A stretch of DNA of 50,584 nt from NCBI GenBank assembly GCA_021738345.1, contig JAIPCE010000003.1:1-50584 (forward strand), read 5' to 3'. The stretch is from Rhodoferax sp. GTDB lineage: Bacteria > Pseudomonadota > Gammaproteobacteria > Burkholderiales > Burkholderiaceae_C. Shown here piece by piece: positions 35,564 to 44,497 of this stretch. The notes beneath the pieces were generated by a model. It ran no database searches and had not been told where the DNA came from. It worked only from the letters and a program-made list of their open reading frames with translations. A program made the position numbers and the translations under genes. Position 1 is the first letter of the stretch. Every line of letters begins with the position of its first letter.

Positions 35564-36616
35564 TCAAGGTGAAATTGCAGGCCAATGCACCATGGGCAAA
35601 CCGGGCACGGGCGAACGAAAATAAGGGATGTTGGTGCCCAGCAGACTGCCTAGATAGACCGTACATAAATCTGGTCCGCCAAACGTCACGCTGGCCATCC
35701 AGGGCGCTATCGTGCCGTGGGCCTGTGCCATGTCTTGTGCCGTCAGGCTTTGGTCGCGCGTCTTTTCGATCAAGTTGCGACTGGCCTGCGGGTTGCCGTC
35801 GTCGAGCAGCAGGCGCAGGTCACCTTGCGGGGTAATTGCAACCAGTCGGTCGACCATGACCAGGGTGCACCACAGGTTGCCATAGGTATCAAAGGCGATT
35901 CCGTCCGGAAAGCCCCCCAGGTCGCGCGGTCCAAAAACCTCGCGGTCTGCCAGTTGGACACCGCGCTGGGTCTCGATCAGCCGCATCCGCGAAATGCACG
36001 GACCGGTGGTTTCCACAATATAGAGCCACTCCTCGCGTGCGTCGAAGCGAATTTCGTTGGTGAAATAGAAACCCTCGGCCACCACCCGCAAGCCACGCTC
36101 GTCAAGCACCGCAATAAAGCCATCATTGACGCGGTTAGCCAAGGTTTTGGTCCAGGGGTTGACACGGGTCGACACCGTGATCCAGATTCTGTCTTTGGAG
36201 TCGCGCAACACGAAGTTGACCTTACCAATGGGTTTACCGTCGATCTGGTCGTACAGGGTGCGGGTTTGCCCATCACGCGACATACGTTCGAGGCAATCCG
36301 TCCCGAAGTTGGCAATCAGAATATCCCCGTTAGACGCAAACGCCATGCCATTTGGCAAAGTGCCTTGCGTGTACTTGGCCTCAAAGCCTGCACTGTCATT
36401 GGTGGCTGCACTGGCAAAACGTGCATCGGCATGTTGCCCGATAAAGCGCTGGGAACCGTCGGCATCTATGCGCGTAACACCACCGCGCGCGTCTGCCGCC
36501 CACAGCGTGCCGTCGGGCTCAGCCAATATGCACTCCGGGCGCTGCAAGCCCACACCCAGGGTGCCGATCTCTGCGCGGTCAACGGTAAAACCATCCAGAG
36601 GATTTGTTTGCTTCAT
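35564..36616 (-). CDS. SMP-30/gluconolactonase/LRE family protein
   Basis: A 350-residue six-bladed beta-propeller, probably a divalent-metal lactonase. The early Glu of the family is in RPECILAEPDGTLWAADA, and a metal-site Asn is in FYFTNEIRFDAREEWLYIVET. GGFPDGIAFDTYGNLWCTLVMVDRL contains the conserved D-G-x-x-x-D-x-x-G-N-x-W motif with its metal Asp. No signal peptide is visible. Its ATG overlaps the dctM stop by 4 bp, so it is firmly tied to the transporter. It probably opens a lactone on the imported compound or an early intermediate. Strictosidine-synthase-like relatives share the fold, but the PDG motif favours SMP-30. Confidence 0.85.
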   Translation of the reverse strand: MKQTNPLDGFTVDRAEIGTLGVGLQRPECILAEPDGTLWAADARGGVTRIDADGSQRFIGQHADARFASAATNDSAGFEAKYTQGTLPNGMAFASNGDILIANFGTDCLERMSRDGQTRTLYDQIDGKPIGKVNFVLRDSKDRIWITVSTRVNPWTKTLANRVNDGFIAVLDERGLRVVAEGFYFTNEIRFDAREEWLYIVETTGPCISRMRLIETQRGVQLADREVFGPRDLGGFPDGIAFDTYGNLWCTLVMVDRLVAITPQGDLRLLLDDGNPQASRNLIEKTRDQSLTAQDMAQAHGTIAPWMASVTFGGPDLCTVYLGSLLGTNIPYFRSPVPGLPMVHWPAISP

Positions 36617-37935
36617 TTGAGTAATGCCAGGCTCAGGTTTGGAAAAGCGATGAGTAGCCCTAGAACACCGAACATGGTCAGCGTGAACGGAGCAGTTCCC
36701 TTGAAAATATCACCCAGTGAGATGTCCAGCGTATTCCCCAGTGTGCTTTTAATGACATACACACTGAGCCCGAAAGGCGGAGTCAACAACCCAATCTCGA
36801 CCGCCACCACGGTCACCACACCAAACCAGATCAAATTCAGACCGAATTGCTGGGCAATTGGCAACATCAGAGGCAGCACGATCAACAGGATCGATGACGA
36901 GTCAATGATGGTACCCAGCAGCACGATGAGCAGCACATACAACAGCATGAACATCGCGACCCCAAAGCCAGCCAGCGCCATCCATTCGACCAGGGCCTGC
37001 GGCGTGCCGCTCATGGCCAGCATGCGGGTGTATATGTTGGCACAAATGATCAAAAAACTGACTGACACGGTCACATGACCGGTTTCGGTCAGCACACCCC
37101 AGAAACTTCGCCATGTGAGCTTGCGCCGCACCAGCGCGATCAACAGGGCCATCAGCGCACCCACCGCACCGGCTTCTGTGGCAGTGATCAAGCCGGCATA
37201 AATGCCCCCCAGTACCGACCCGATCAGCATCAGGATCGGTGCCACCTTGATGGCCATCTCGCCCAAGGGCATCAAAGCGTCATGGCTGATCTGCTGCGCC
37301 TGACCCGCCACGTAAACCGATTCGGGCCGCCACCAGGCCATGGCCACAATCACCACCGAAAACGCCACTGCCAACAGCATGCCCGGAAGGATGCCAGCAG
37401 TAAAAAGGTCCCCAACCGATTGCTCTGACAAAAAGCCATACAAAATCATCAACAGGCTCGGCGGAATCAGCATGCCAAGCACCGATGAGCCTGCCACCAC
37501 TCCCACGGCAAATTTGGGCTGGTAACCAAAGCGAAGCATTTGCGGCACGGCAACGCGCGTGAAGACCGCAGCCGAGGCAATCGAAATGCCGGTAATTGCG
37601 GCAAAAACAGCATTGGCTGCCACGGTTGCCACGCCCAGACCGCCCCGAATGCGCCGAAACGCCTGGTTTGCCACATCAAAAGCGTCCTTACCTATGTCCG
37701 CATAGGCCACCAGAAATCCGGTCAACACAAACAGTGGCACCACCCCAAAAATATGGCTGGAAATCGAGTCGTTCACCGCCTGCGCAAGCAGATTCGCCGC
37801 AATCTGAACATCGCCACGAATCAACCAAACACCCACGAAGCTCAGCAACCCCAGGGTAATTGCCACATGCATGCCGGCATAAATCAGCACTAGCATGAGC
37901 ACCAAAGAGCCGAGGGCGATGGCAACATTGCTCAT
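36613..37935 (-). CDS. dctM: TRAP transporter large permease (DctM type)
   Basis: A 440-residue inner-membrane protein with about 12 hydrophobic segments, the sodium-coupled translocation subunit of a TRAP carboxylate transporter. Typical sequence includes VPLFVLTGFLVAYADIGKDAFDVANQAFRRIRGGL, GVVAGSSVLGMLIPPSLLMILYG, TEAGAVGALMAL and LLTPPFGLSVYVIKS. The stop overlaps the lactonase start. dctQ ends 9 bp upstream. It needs DctQ and the binding protein DctP, both adjacent, so the transporter set is complete. Confidence 0.93.
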   Translation of the reverse strand: MSNVAIALGSLVLMLVLIYAGMHVAITLGLLSFVGVWLIRGDVQIAANLLAQAVNDSISSHIFGVVPLFVLTGFLVAYADIGKDAFDVANQAFRRIRGGLGVATVAANAVFAAITGISIASAAVFTRVAVPQMLRFGYQPKFAVGVVAGSSVLGMLIPPSLLMILYGFLSEQSVGDLFTAGILPGMLLAVAFSVVIVAMAWWRPESVYVAGQAQQISHDALMPLGEMAIKVAPILMLIGSVLGGIYAGLITATEAGAVGALMALLIALVRRKLTWRSFWGVLTETGHVTVSVSFLIICANIYTRMLAMSGTPQALVEWMALAGFGVAMFMLLYVLLIVLLGTIIDSSSILLIVLPLMLPIAQQFGLNLIWFGVVTVVAVEIGLLTPPFGLSVYVIKSTLGNTLDISLGDIFKGTAPFTLTMFGVLGLLIAFPNLSLALLK

Positions 37936-37944
37936 TTTTGATCC

Positions 37945-38529
37945 TCAAGCCCCATTTTTTTGGACGAACCGGGAGCGCAGCCTGCGCAAGTCGATCCAAG
38001 CCAGCAACAAAAATGTCAGTGCCGTGACTGCCAGACCCAGTAGCGTAATCAGCCGTATCGGCCAGACCGACAATTGGAAGTCACCGACCGCCCCCACGTA
38101 CTCCTGAATGCGCACCGACTCCACGAGCGGAGCCCAACTTGCCAGCAAGATCACCGCCATCAACGCAAAGCCTACCAGGTGAAACACGAGGTGCAGGGCA
38201 TCGGCCAGCTCAGGCCGACTGCGTTTGATGCGGTCCAGCAAAACGTCGGCCCGTGTGAAACGGCCCATCTGCAGGGTGTCGGCAAGTTGCAAAAACACAA
38301 TACCGACAATCGACAACGCCACCATTTCTGTCACGCCCCGCACCGGGTGGTTCAGCAAGTTGCGCCCGAACACATCCAGGTTAATGATCGCCATCAAGCC
38401 AAGAATCCACAGCGTACCCAGGGCGTTCATGGCTCGGTTGAGGTAATGCAGGCAAAACGGCAGCGCTTGGCCGTATGAATCTCCGGCAAGCCCCAACCCA
38501 CCGGCAACCCCCGGTTCGCTACTCTGCAC
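37945..38529 (-). CDS. dctQ: TRAP transporter small permease (DctQ type)
   Basis: A 194-residue protein with four hydrophobic segments (ALGTLWILGLMAIINLDVFGRNL, VALSIVGIVFLQLA, LVFHLVGFALMAVILLASWA, LITLLGLAVTALTFLLLAW), the pattern of DctQ. The GTG start at 38529 overlaps the dctP TAG by one base (TAGTG), which implies coupled translation. An ATG at the hydrophobic N-terminal helix is an alternative that would shorten the protein. Partner of the downstream DctM. Confidence 0.88.
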   Translation of the reverse strand: MQSSEPGVAGGLGLAGDSYGQALPFCLHYLNRAMNALGTLWILGLMAIINLDVFGRNLLNHPVRGVTEMVALSIVGIVFLQLADTLQMGRFTRADVLLDRIKRSRPELADALHLVFHLVGFALMAVILLASWAPLVESVRIQEYVGAVGDFQLSVWPIRLITLLGLAVTALTFLLLAWIDLRRLRSRFVQKNGA

Positions 38530-39599
38530 TACTTGCTCCAGTCCCGTGGCAAGCTGGTTCCCGCCTTTTGCAGACTATCGATGTAGGCGCTGAGCACCTC
38601 GTTGGCGGGAAGACCCTTGGCTTGCGCATCAGCGGCCCAGTTCTTGGCGACCGGACCCAGCGAATCGGCCCAACGTTTGCGCTCCAGGTCATTCAAGTCA
38701 GTGACTTTTGCACCCGCTTCCACCATTTTTTGCATCAGGGCATTGACTGCAGCGGACTGCGCTTTGGCGTACGCCGCCTGCCAGACCGCGCCAGCGTCGA
38801 CGAACGCTTTTTGGACCTCGGCTGGCAGCTTGTCAAAACGGCTCTTGCTGATGACTGTGCCCCCGGCAAACTGAGCACCAAAATTGACCTTGGTCACATA
38901 AGGCGCTACTTCATGGAGCTTGGCACTCCAGGCACCCGTGGTGAACACCAGCGCTCCATCGGAAACACCTGATTTGATATCTTCGTAGTAACTGTTCAGC
39001 GTACCCGCAACCGCCACGGCACCGGTACCACGCACCCAATTGGACGATGGTCCTGGCGCACTGAGTTTTTTTCCCTTCAAGTCTTCAAGTTTGGTGATGG
39101 GAAATTTCGACCACACGTGGTAGCTGTCAAGCGCCATGCCACCAAGATAAACCAGTCCATTTTTGGTCCAGGTCGCGCCCATTGCAGGCACGCTCACCTG
39201 AAGGTCAGTCACTGTTTTGCTCACCAGACCAATGTCGTCTGTGCCAAATGGCGTGTAGTAGGAGATGTTTTGCAGCGGAAATTTCGCACCCTCAAACACG
39301 GTACTCACGATCGCGACATCGGCGACCCCGTCGGCTACACCCTTGGACTCGGACCCCAACTTCAAAAGGGTTCCACCCCAGGCCTTGGTCCATTCAATTT
39401 TGTATTTGCCGTCAACCGCCAAGCGTTTGTCAACTTCCGGTATGAGCACTTCGTCCGCCATCTTGACCCACAGGAAAACCGGTGGATGGCCCGCAGCGGC
39501 CGTCATTTTTATCACCTGTTGCGCCGCTACCGGTACGGCAAAAATACCTGAAGCCGCCAAGGCAAGCGCCGACAAAAGAAAAGTGCGTTGAGAGTTCAT
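38529..39599 (-). CDS. dctP: TRAP transporter periplasmic solute-binding protein (DctP type)
   Basis: A 356-residue secreted binding protein. The start at 39599 has AGGAGA 8 bp upstream and gives a clean signal peptide: MNSQRTFLLSALALAAS..., cleaved near AVPVAAQQ. The mature protein has the DctP fold, with GVADVAIVSTVFEGAKFPLQ and a hinge region KKLSAPGPSSNWVRGTGAVAVAG. The usual conserved Arg that holds a ligand carboxylate is probably the one in WVRGTGA, but this is by position only. It follows the TetR gene by 23 bp. The ligand is probably a carboxylic acid feeding the three downstream enzymes. Confidence 0.9.
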   Translation of the reverse strand: MNSQRTFLLSALALAASGIFAVPVAAQQVIKMTAAAGHPPVFLWVKMADEVLIPEVDKRLAVDGKYKIEWTKAWGGTLLKLGSESKGVADGVADVAIVSTVFEGAKFPLQNISYYTPFGTDDIGLVSKTVTDLQVSVPAMGATWTKNGLVYLGGMALDSYHVWSKFPITKLEDLKGKKLSAPGPSSNWVRGTGAVAVAGTLNSYYEDIKSGVSDGALVFTTGAWSAKLHEVAPYVTKVNFGAQFAGGTVISKSRFDKLPAEVQKAFVDAGAVWQAAYAKAQSAAVNALMQKMVEAGAKVTDLNDLERKRWADSLGPVAKNWAADAQAKGLPANEVLSAYIDSLQKAGTSLPRDWSK

Positions 39600-39622
39600 C
39601 AATGTCTCCTGGTTAGTAAAAA

Positions 39623-40345
39623 TCAATGAGGGTGTAGCGGATTGGCAGTTTGGTTGGCGGCTGGGGCCCCGGTACCAGGGGCCACAAACGCAGCGCGCAA
39701 GCCACCCACGATGAAATTGACCAACCATCCGGCGGCCAGCGGGTCGGCAGCGCGATTCATGCCGTTGGATAGGCGCTCGACCCGGACATCGCTCAAGTAA
39801 TGGATCAAGGCACCCAGGGCAAACTGATAACCCCATGCCGCCATCGCCCGGCTGGTGTTGGGCAGTGCCTGGTGGATGGCATCAATAAATGCAGTTGCCA
39901 TAGGGTCAAAATAGTCGCGCAAGACCTGGTCTGCCTCTTCGGTCCTGTTACTGAGCTCGCGTGCCACCAAGAGTGCGTAGTATTCTCCCTCGGCACTGGC
40001 CCGCAAACGCACAACCGGAACCACAAAGGCCTCGATGATGCGCCGCAGGGTTTCAGAATCCTGTGGCTCCTGGCTGACACCGCGCAGGGCCTGGAGTCGC
40101 TCCTCAATGGTGCTGTTCCATTGGGAAAATATGGCCTGAAACAGCTCGCGTTTTTGACCGAAGTAGTAACCCACCAATGCCAGGGGAACCTCTGCTTCAT
40201 CGGCAATCTGCCGGATCGAGGTGGCGTGATAGCCCGCCATTGCAAACAGTTTTTCTGCGGCCAGCAAAATCGCCAGCTTACGATCTACCCGAGCATCCGG
40301 GGCACGCTTGAATTGCAGGCGATCAGACAACACATTCAACGACAT
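39623..40345 (-). CDS. TetR-family transcriptional regulator
   Basis: A 240-residue regulator. The N-terminal helix-turn-helix reads LAAEKLFAMAGYHATSIRQIADEAEVPLALVGYYFGQKRELF, a textbook TetR DNA-binding domain. The C-terminal ligand domain resembles those annotated as TetR_C in regulators of catabolic operons. ATG 40345 is chosen; an in-frame TTG at 40369 would add eight residues and overlap a dyad. It is the first gene of the transcription unit running into dctP, with a 35-bp interrupted dyad in its leader, so it probably represses itself and the operon until the transported compound or a CoA derivative binds. Confidence 0.9.
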   Translation of the reverse strand: MSLNVLSDRLQFKRAPDARVDRKLAILLAAEKLFAMAGYHATSIRQIADEAEVPLALVGYYFGQKRELFQAIFSQWNSTIEERLQALRGVSQEPQDSETLRRIIEAFVVPVVRLRASAEGEYYALLVARELSNRTEEADQVLRDYFDPMATAFIDAIHQALPNTSRAMAAWGYQFALGALIHYLSDVRVERLSNGMNRAADPLAAGWLVNFIVGGLRAAFVAPGTGAPAANQTANPLHPH

Positions 40346-40354
40346 GCAAGTAAC

Positions 40355-40389
40355 TGTACGCTCGTCCAACTTTCTTGGACATCAGTACA
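40355..40389. promoter_or_regulatory. Symmetric dyad, likely TetR operator
   Basis: GTCCAA at 40364-40369 and TTGGAC at 40375-40380 form a perfect 6-bp inverted pair with a 5-bp spacer. TGTAC (40355-40359) and GTACA (40385-40389) flank it symmetrically about the same centre. It lies 10-44 bp before the TetR start codon, the usual place for an autoregulatory site. The region 40346-40401 also separates the operon from the end of the MFS gene. Confidence 0.7.
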
Positions 40390-40401
40390 AACCCGTAACT
40401 G

Positions 40402-41982
40402 CTAACGCTCTGCGACAAAGTGTGAAATTTGCACCACCTCGTCGGTGGCCAAAAACTCCCGGAGCTGCACTTCGACGGCCTGGTCGGCGACCGTGGCGCG
40501 GGCGCGCTGGTGCAGGTAGTCGGCCCACGACTCCACAATGAAGCGCTCGACATAGCGCGACGATTCGCCCAGGTCCTTGTAGACACGCCAGAAGGTGGCA
40601 CCGTCGCGGCGGCGTGGCGCTTTCATCTGGGTGATGGTGTCAAGGAAGGCCACTTCGGTGCCGGCCCGGATGCGGTAACCCACCTCCACCGCCACCGGTC
40701 CGGCGTCGGGGCTGGGTTCGCTGTGCAAAAATAACTCATCCCACGGCGTGCCTTGCGTAACCTCAGGGGCCGCCCCTACCCGCAACGGGAACCGGCGCGT
40801 CAACAGGGTGCTGCTGGCCATCAGAATAGCGGCCACCACCAACGCGGTCGACAAACCCACCAGGTCTGACACCGCGCCCCAAAATGCCGACCCGATGGCA
40901 AACGCGCCAAGCGAGGCCACCATGTGCAAGGCCACCGCCCGCGAGCGCACCCACTGCGGCACGCTGCCCTGGGTAGCACTGTTGAGCGTCGACAGCGCGG
41001 CCATCCAGGCGCCACCGCCAAACGCCAGCGCCGCGTACACCAGCCAGGCAATTTGCAGCGAGGCGGTCACCAGCATGACCGCAGAAAACACCACACAACT
41101 GACGGCCACGATGCCCTCCAGTCCCAGACGCGCCCGCAGTCGCCCAATCACCAGACCCGAAACCACCGCACCCACGCCCAGGCTACCCATGAGTAAACCA
41201 AAACCTTCCACGCCGGTCCCCAATTGGCGCTGGGCAATGACGGGCAGCAGTGCCCACAGCGCCGAGCCTGAGGCGCTAAACACCATGACGCGCACCAGCT
41301 GCGCCAAGATCATGTGCGAATGCCAGGCAAAACGCAGCCCGCTGAGCATGCCGCCCCACAGGCGCTCGGGTGGCAGGCGCGAAGGCGGGTGCGCACGCGG
41401 CGGCCAACGCTGGATTGACTGCCACATGAACCAGGTGGTGAGGATGGTGATGGAAAATACCCATCCGGCACCCAGGCGCGCAAACACCAGGCCCGCCAGC
41501 GTGGGGCCTACCGCGCGCGCCACATTGAAGGCGATGCTGATCGCAGTAATCGCCTGCGGCCACTCCTCACGCGGCACCGGGTCAATGACCGAGGAATTCC
41601 AGGCCGGTGTCAGCACCGCTGTACAGCAGCCATAGACAAAAATCAACAACAGCACCGAGCTGGACCCACCCCAGCCGCCAATCACCAGCACCGACAACAA
41701 CGTGCTGGTCACCATCTGGGCCAGCAGTGCGCCCGAAATCAGCCGCCGCCGATCGGTGGTGTCGGCCAACACACCGGCCGGCAACGCCAGCGCAAACATC
41801 GGTAGAAACACCGCCGTCTGCACCAGTGCGGCCAGAAACGACGAGCCGGTTAGTTCCACCATAAACCAGGCCGCCGCCATGGCTTGCATGCCACTGCCTA
41901 TGAAGTAAATTGCGCTGCCAATCCACAGCCCGCGAAAGGCGGGCTGGCGCAGCGGAGTCCAAAGCGAGTGGGGAGATGCCAT
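40402..41982 (-). CDS. MFS transporter of the MFS_3/EntS type with C-terminal extension
   Basis: A 526-residue inner-membrane transporter. About 12 hydrophobic segments cover residues 15-405. The loop VLADTTDRRRL after TM2 matches the MFS motif A, and TPAWNSSVIDPVPREEWPQAI is typical of the EntS-like subgroup. A soluble C-terminal domain of about 110 residues (from WDELFLHSEP) resembles the alpha-beta-barrel tail found in MFS_3 proteins. ATG 41982 is used; a longer in-frame start at 42141 adds 53 residues that are not transporter-like. It ends 13 bp from the TetR dyad but has its own upstream region. Substrate unknown; export of a small hydrophobic compound is plausible. Confidence 0.85.
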   Translation of the reverse strand: MASPHSLWTPLRQPAFRGLWIGSAIYFIGSGMQAMAAAWFMVELTGSSFLAALVQTAVFLPMFALALPAGVLADTTDRRRLISGALLAQMVTSTLLSVLVIGGWGGSSSVLLLIFVYGCCTAVLTPAWNSSVIDPVPREEWPQAITAISIAFNVARAVGPTLAGLVFARLGAGWVFSITILTTWFMWQSIQRWPPRAHPPSRLPPERLWGGMLSGLRFAWHSHMILAQLVRVMVFSASGSALWALLPVIAQRQLGTGVEGFGLLMGSLGVGAVVSGLVIGRLRARLGLEGIVAVSCVVFSAVMLVTASLQIAWLVYAALAFGGGAWMAALSTLNSATQGSVPQWVRSRAVALHMVASLGAFAIGSAFWGAVSDLVGLSTALVVAAILMASSTLLTRRFPLRVGAAPEVTQGTPWDELFLHSEPSPDAGPVAVEVGYRIRAGTEVAFLDTITQMKAPRRRDGATFWRVYKDLGESSRYVERFIVESWADYLHQRARATVADQAVEVQLREFLATDEVVQISHFVAER

Positions 41983-42263
41983 GCATGCATTATTGTCTGC
42001 TGCGTCGCGCGCCAATGTGCCTCTGGGGTTGGCTGAACAGTCTGCATTGGCACTGACGGCCAACCCGGCCCCTAGGTTCAAGGGTAGCCAAGTGCTGCCG
42101 TCCCAAAAGTACGGTATCCGGATGTCTTTGGCCACCCGCATTTTGCCGCTGAGCGCACCGGTGGTAGCAAATGCCTTGTCGTGTCACACGACGGGTGCGA
42201 CTCAAAGTGATGTGGAATCTTGTTCCCTCGCCCCAGCGCGGAGAGGGTTAGGGTGAGGGGTGG
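41983..42263. other. Intergenic stretch with small palindromes
   Basis: About 280 bp without a convincing gene. It contains a perfect 15-bp palindrome GTCGTGTCACACGAC at 42178-42192 and then a REP-like repeat at 42225-42260. Open frames on both strands give repetitive, non-conserved sequence. Confidence 0.5.
42225..42260. repeat. REP-like palindromic repeat
   Basis: CCCTCGCCC pairs imperfectly with the GGAGAGGG side, followed by TTAGGGTGAGGGG. The CCCTC...GAGAGGG...TTAGGGTGAGGGG arrangement is a very common intergenic repeat class in proteobacteria. It lies immediately before the broken zinc-ribbon gene, at the boundary of the defence region. Confidence 0.6.
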
Positions 42264-42665
42264 ATGTTTTGCATTCTTGAGGGAAGTCTGGAACAACGGG
42301 TGCAGACGCAAACCTCAACTTGCCACCTGGGCGGGCAGCGCCACTGGTTTACCTGCCCACGGTGCAGCAAGCGGGTGGCGGTGCTCTATGCGCCGGGCCG
42401 GTATTTTGCTTGCCGCCAGTGTGACGGGCTGGGCTACGCCACGCAGAAGGAAGGCGCTGACGACCGTGCATCCACCAAGGCCCACAAGCTGCGCAAACGC
42501 ATGATATGAGAGGCTGGCATCTTGAATGGCGACGGCAGCAAGCCCAAAGGCATGCACTGGACGACCTACCAGCGGCTTAAAGGACACCACGACGCGCTGG
42601 TGCAAGTCAGCTTGCATGACATTGGCCGCAAACTAGGTTTTCTGCATGAACTGTTGGACGGTTAA
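42264..42665 (+). pseudogene. Remnant of a zinc-ribbon protein with in-frame stop
   Basis: A zinc ribbon is clear: HWFTCPRCSKRV, then YFACRQCDGLGYATQ (two CxxC pairs), matching small hypothetical proteins that I recall being found near mobile DNA. The frame is cut by TGA at 42507-42509, then continues in the same frame with SKPKGMHWTTYQRL and ends at TAA 42663-42665. That second part matches the usual C-terminal PKGMHW segment of the family. The N-terminal domain of about 80 residues that normally precedes the ribbon is absent, replaced by repeat sequence. So the gene is both 5'-truncated and interrupted. Function unknown. Confidence 0.65.
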
Positions 42666-42810
42666 ATCTGTTTCGCAAAAGTGACGCTTGGTCGACCTGT
42701 CAGAAGCCCAAAGAACCAGCGGGAGTCAGCCATAATTGAACGGATAAACAGGTAATCCCGCCAACACTTGGCATTCGCAGGAAAGAGCCTGGTCAGACAG
42801 GGAATTAAAT

Positions 42811-44487
42811 ATGCAATGGATCGCCCCCTCAGAAAAAGACAGCGCCACCACCACGCTCGAGGCACGCCTGTGGGACGCCGCCGACCAGTTTCGGGCCAAT
42901 TCGGGTCTTAAACCGCAGGAATACTCCGGCCCCATTCTGGGTTTGATTTTCTTGCGCTTTGCCGAAGTGCGATTCGCCGTGCTGCGCGCCAAGCTGCAAG
43001 CCGCTGGCGGTTCCGCCCGGCGGGGCAGCCGGGTCGATGACCCCACGGCCTACCAGGCGGAAAGCGTGCTCTACCTCAGCCCCGAGGCGCGGTTTGACTA
43101 TTTGCTGACCCTGCCCGAGTCTGCTGACATTGGTGCCAAGGTCAACGTCGCAATGCGCGAGATCGAACAGCACAACCCCACCTTGGCCGGTGTGTTGCCC
43201 AAAACCTTCAACCTGTTCACCAGCACCCTGCTCAAAGAGCTGCTCAAAAAGGTGTCCGAAATTCCGGCCACGCTGGACTATGACGCGTTCGGGCGTATTT
43301 ACGAATACTTCCTGGGCGAATTCGCGATGACTGAGGGCCAGGGCGGCGGCGAGTTTTACACGCCATCGAGCATCGTGCGCCTGCTAACCGAAATCATCGA
43401 ACCTTTCCATGGCCGCATTCTGGACCAAGCCTGCGGGTCGGGCGGCATGTTTGTGCAGTCGGCCCGCTTTGTGGCCGAACACCAGAAGAACCCCGCTGCC
43501 GAGCTGGCCATCTGCGGTGTAGAAAAAACCGACGAGACCGGCCGCCTGTGCCGCCTTAACTTGGCCGTGCATGGTCTGGAGGGCGACATCAAACACGGTG
43601 GCAACGTCAACAGCTATTACGACGACCCGCACAACGCCACCGGCAAGTTCGACTTTGTACTGGCCAACCCGCCGTTCAATGTGAACGCAGTGGACAAGGA
43701 GCGCCTGACCGACATGGTGGGCGCGGGCCGGCGTTTCCCTTTCGGCCTGCCGCGCACCGACAACGCCAACTACCTGTGGATTCAGCTTTTCTACTCGTCG
43801 CTGAACGCCCGTGGCCGCGCCGGTTTCGTCATGGCCAATTCGGCATCTGATGCCCGTAGCTCAGAGCAGACCCTACGCCAACAACTCATTGAAGCCCGGG
43901 CCGTGGACGTGATGGTGGCCGTTGGCCCCAATATGTTTTACACCGTCACCCTGCCGGTAACCCTGTGGTTTCTGGACAAGGGCAAGGCTTCGACAAGCTC
44001 TCAAGCCCGAACGGATAAAGCAGCCGCTCGCCCTGAGCCTGTCGAAGGGCATCCCGACCGAGCCAATACTGTGCTGTTCATTGATGCCCGCCACATCTAC
44101 CGGCAAGTAGACCGCGCCCACCGCGACTGGACACCCGCGCAGATTGGTTTCATGGCCAACCTGGTGCGCCTGTACCGTGGTGAAGCCTTGGATTTGACGT
44201 TTGGCGGCGGCGAAGCAGCGGCCAAGATCAGAGAGGTGTTTGGCCAAACGCCTGTGTATGGCGACGTGGCGGGGCTGTGCAAAGTGGCCACGCTACAAGA
44301 AATTGAGGCGCAGGGCTGGTCGCTGAACCCTGGGCGCTATGTGGGCGTGGCCGCTGGTGAAAATGTGAGCGACGAGGATTTCAATGAACAGCTTGTGGCG
44401 TTGAATGAAGAGTTGGAAGTGCTGAATGCGCAGGCACTGGAGTTGCAAACCCGCATCGCGCAAAATATCGCATCGCTGCTGTCGTAA
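42811..44487 (+). CDS. hsdM: Type I restriction-modification system methyltransferase subunit
   Basis: HsdM, 558 residues: SAM-dependent N6-adenine methyltransferase that with HsdS protects host sites and with HsdR forms the restriction complex. The N-terminal helical domain ([33 protein letters not shown]) is followed by [18 protein letters not shown] motif I at Asp205 ([10 protein letters not shown], with Gln where Pro is usual) and the catalytic NPPF at 286-289. Conserved [20 protein letters not shown] follows. Between LDKGKA and [12 protein letters not shown], an extra stretch of about 22 residues (about 392-413) is encoded by a palindromic repeat. The C-terminus is coiled-coil-like. AGGGA precedes the ATG. 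First gene of the defence cluster. Confidence 0.95.
   Translation: MQWIAPSEKDSATTTLEARLWDAADQFRANSGLKPQEYSGPILGLIFLRFAEVRFAVLRAKLQAAGGSARRGSRVDDPTAYQAESVLYLSPEARFDYLLTLPESADIGAKVNVAMREIEQHNPTLAGVLPKTFNLFTSTLLKELLKKVSEIPATLDYDAFGRIYEYFLGEFAMTEGQGGGEFYTPSSIVRLLTEIIEPFHGRILDQACGSGGMFVQSARFVAEHQKNPAAELAICGVEKTDETGRLCRLNLAVHGLEGDIKHGGNVNSYYDDPHNATGKFDFVLANPPFNVNAVDKERLTDMVGAGRRFPFGLPRTDNANYLWIQLFYSSLNARGRAGFVMANSASDARSSEQTLRQQLIEARAVDVMVAVGPNMFYTVTLPVTLWFLDKGKASTSSQARTDKAAARPEPVEGHPDRANTVLFIDARHIYRQVDRAHRDWTPAQIGFMANLVRLYRGEALDLTFGGGEAAAKIREVFGQTPVYGDVAGLCKVATLQEIEAQGWSLNPGRYVGVAAGENVSDEDFNEQLVALNEELEVLNAQALELQTRIAQNIASLLS
43986..44050. repeat. Palindromic repeat inserted in frame within hsdM
   Basis: The left arm GGCTTCGACAAGCTC and the right arm GAGCCTGTCGAAGGGC are inverted copies (CTTCGACA/TGTCGAAG plus GCTC/GAGC), with GCCCGAACGG and CCGCTCGCCC inside. 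This is a small palindromic element of a type usually seen between genes. Here it lies inside the hsdM frame, leaves it open, and encodes a Ser/Ala/Arg-rich insert. Exact borders are uncertain because 65 bp is not a multiple of three. Confidence 0.8.
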
Positions 44488-44497
44488 AGGACTATCC

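Noticed and set aside
42078..42311. A 77-residue minus-strand frame containing PLTLTLSALGRGN
   Set aside because: This peptide is the translation of the REP-like repeat; such frames are recurrent artefacts.
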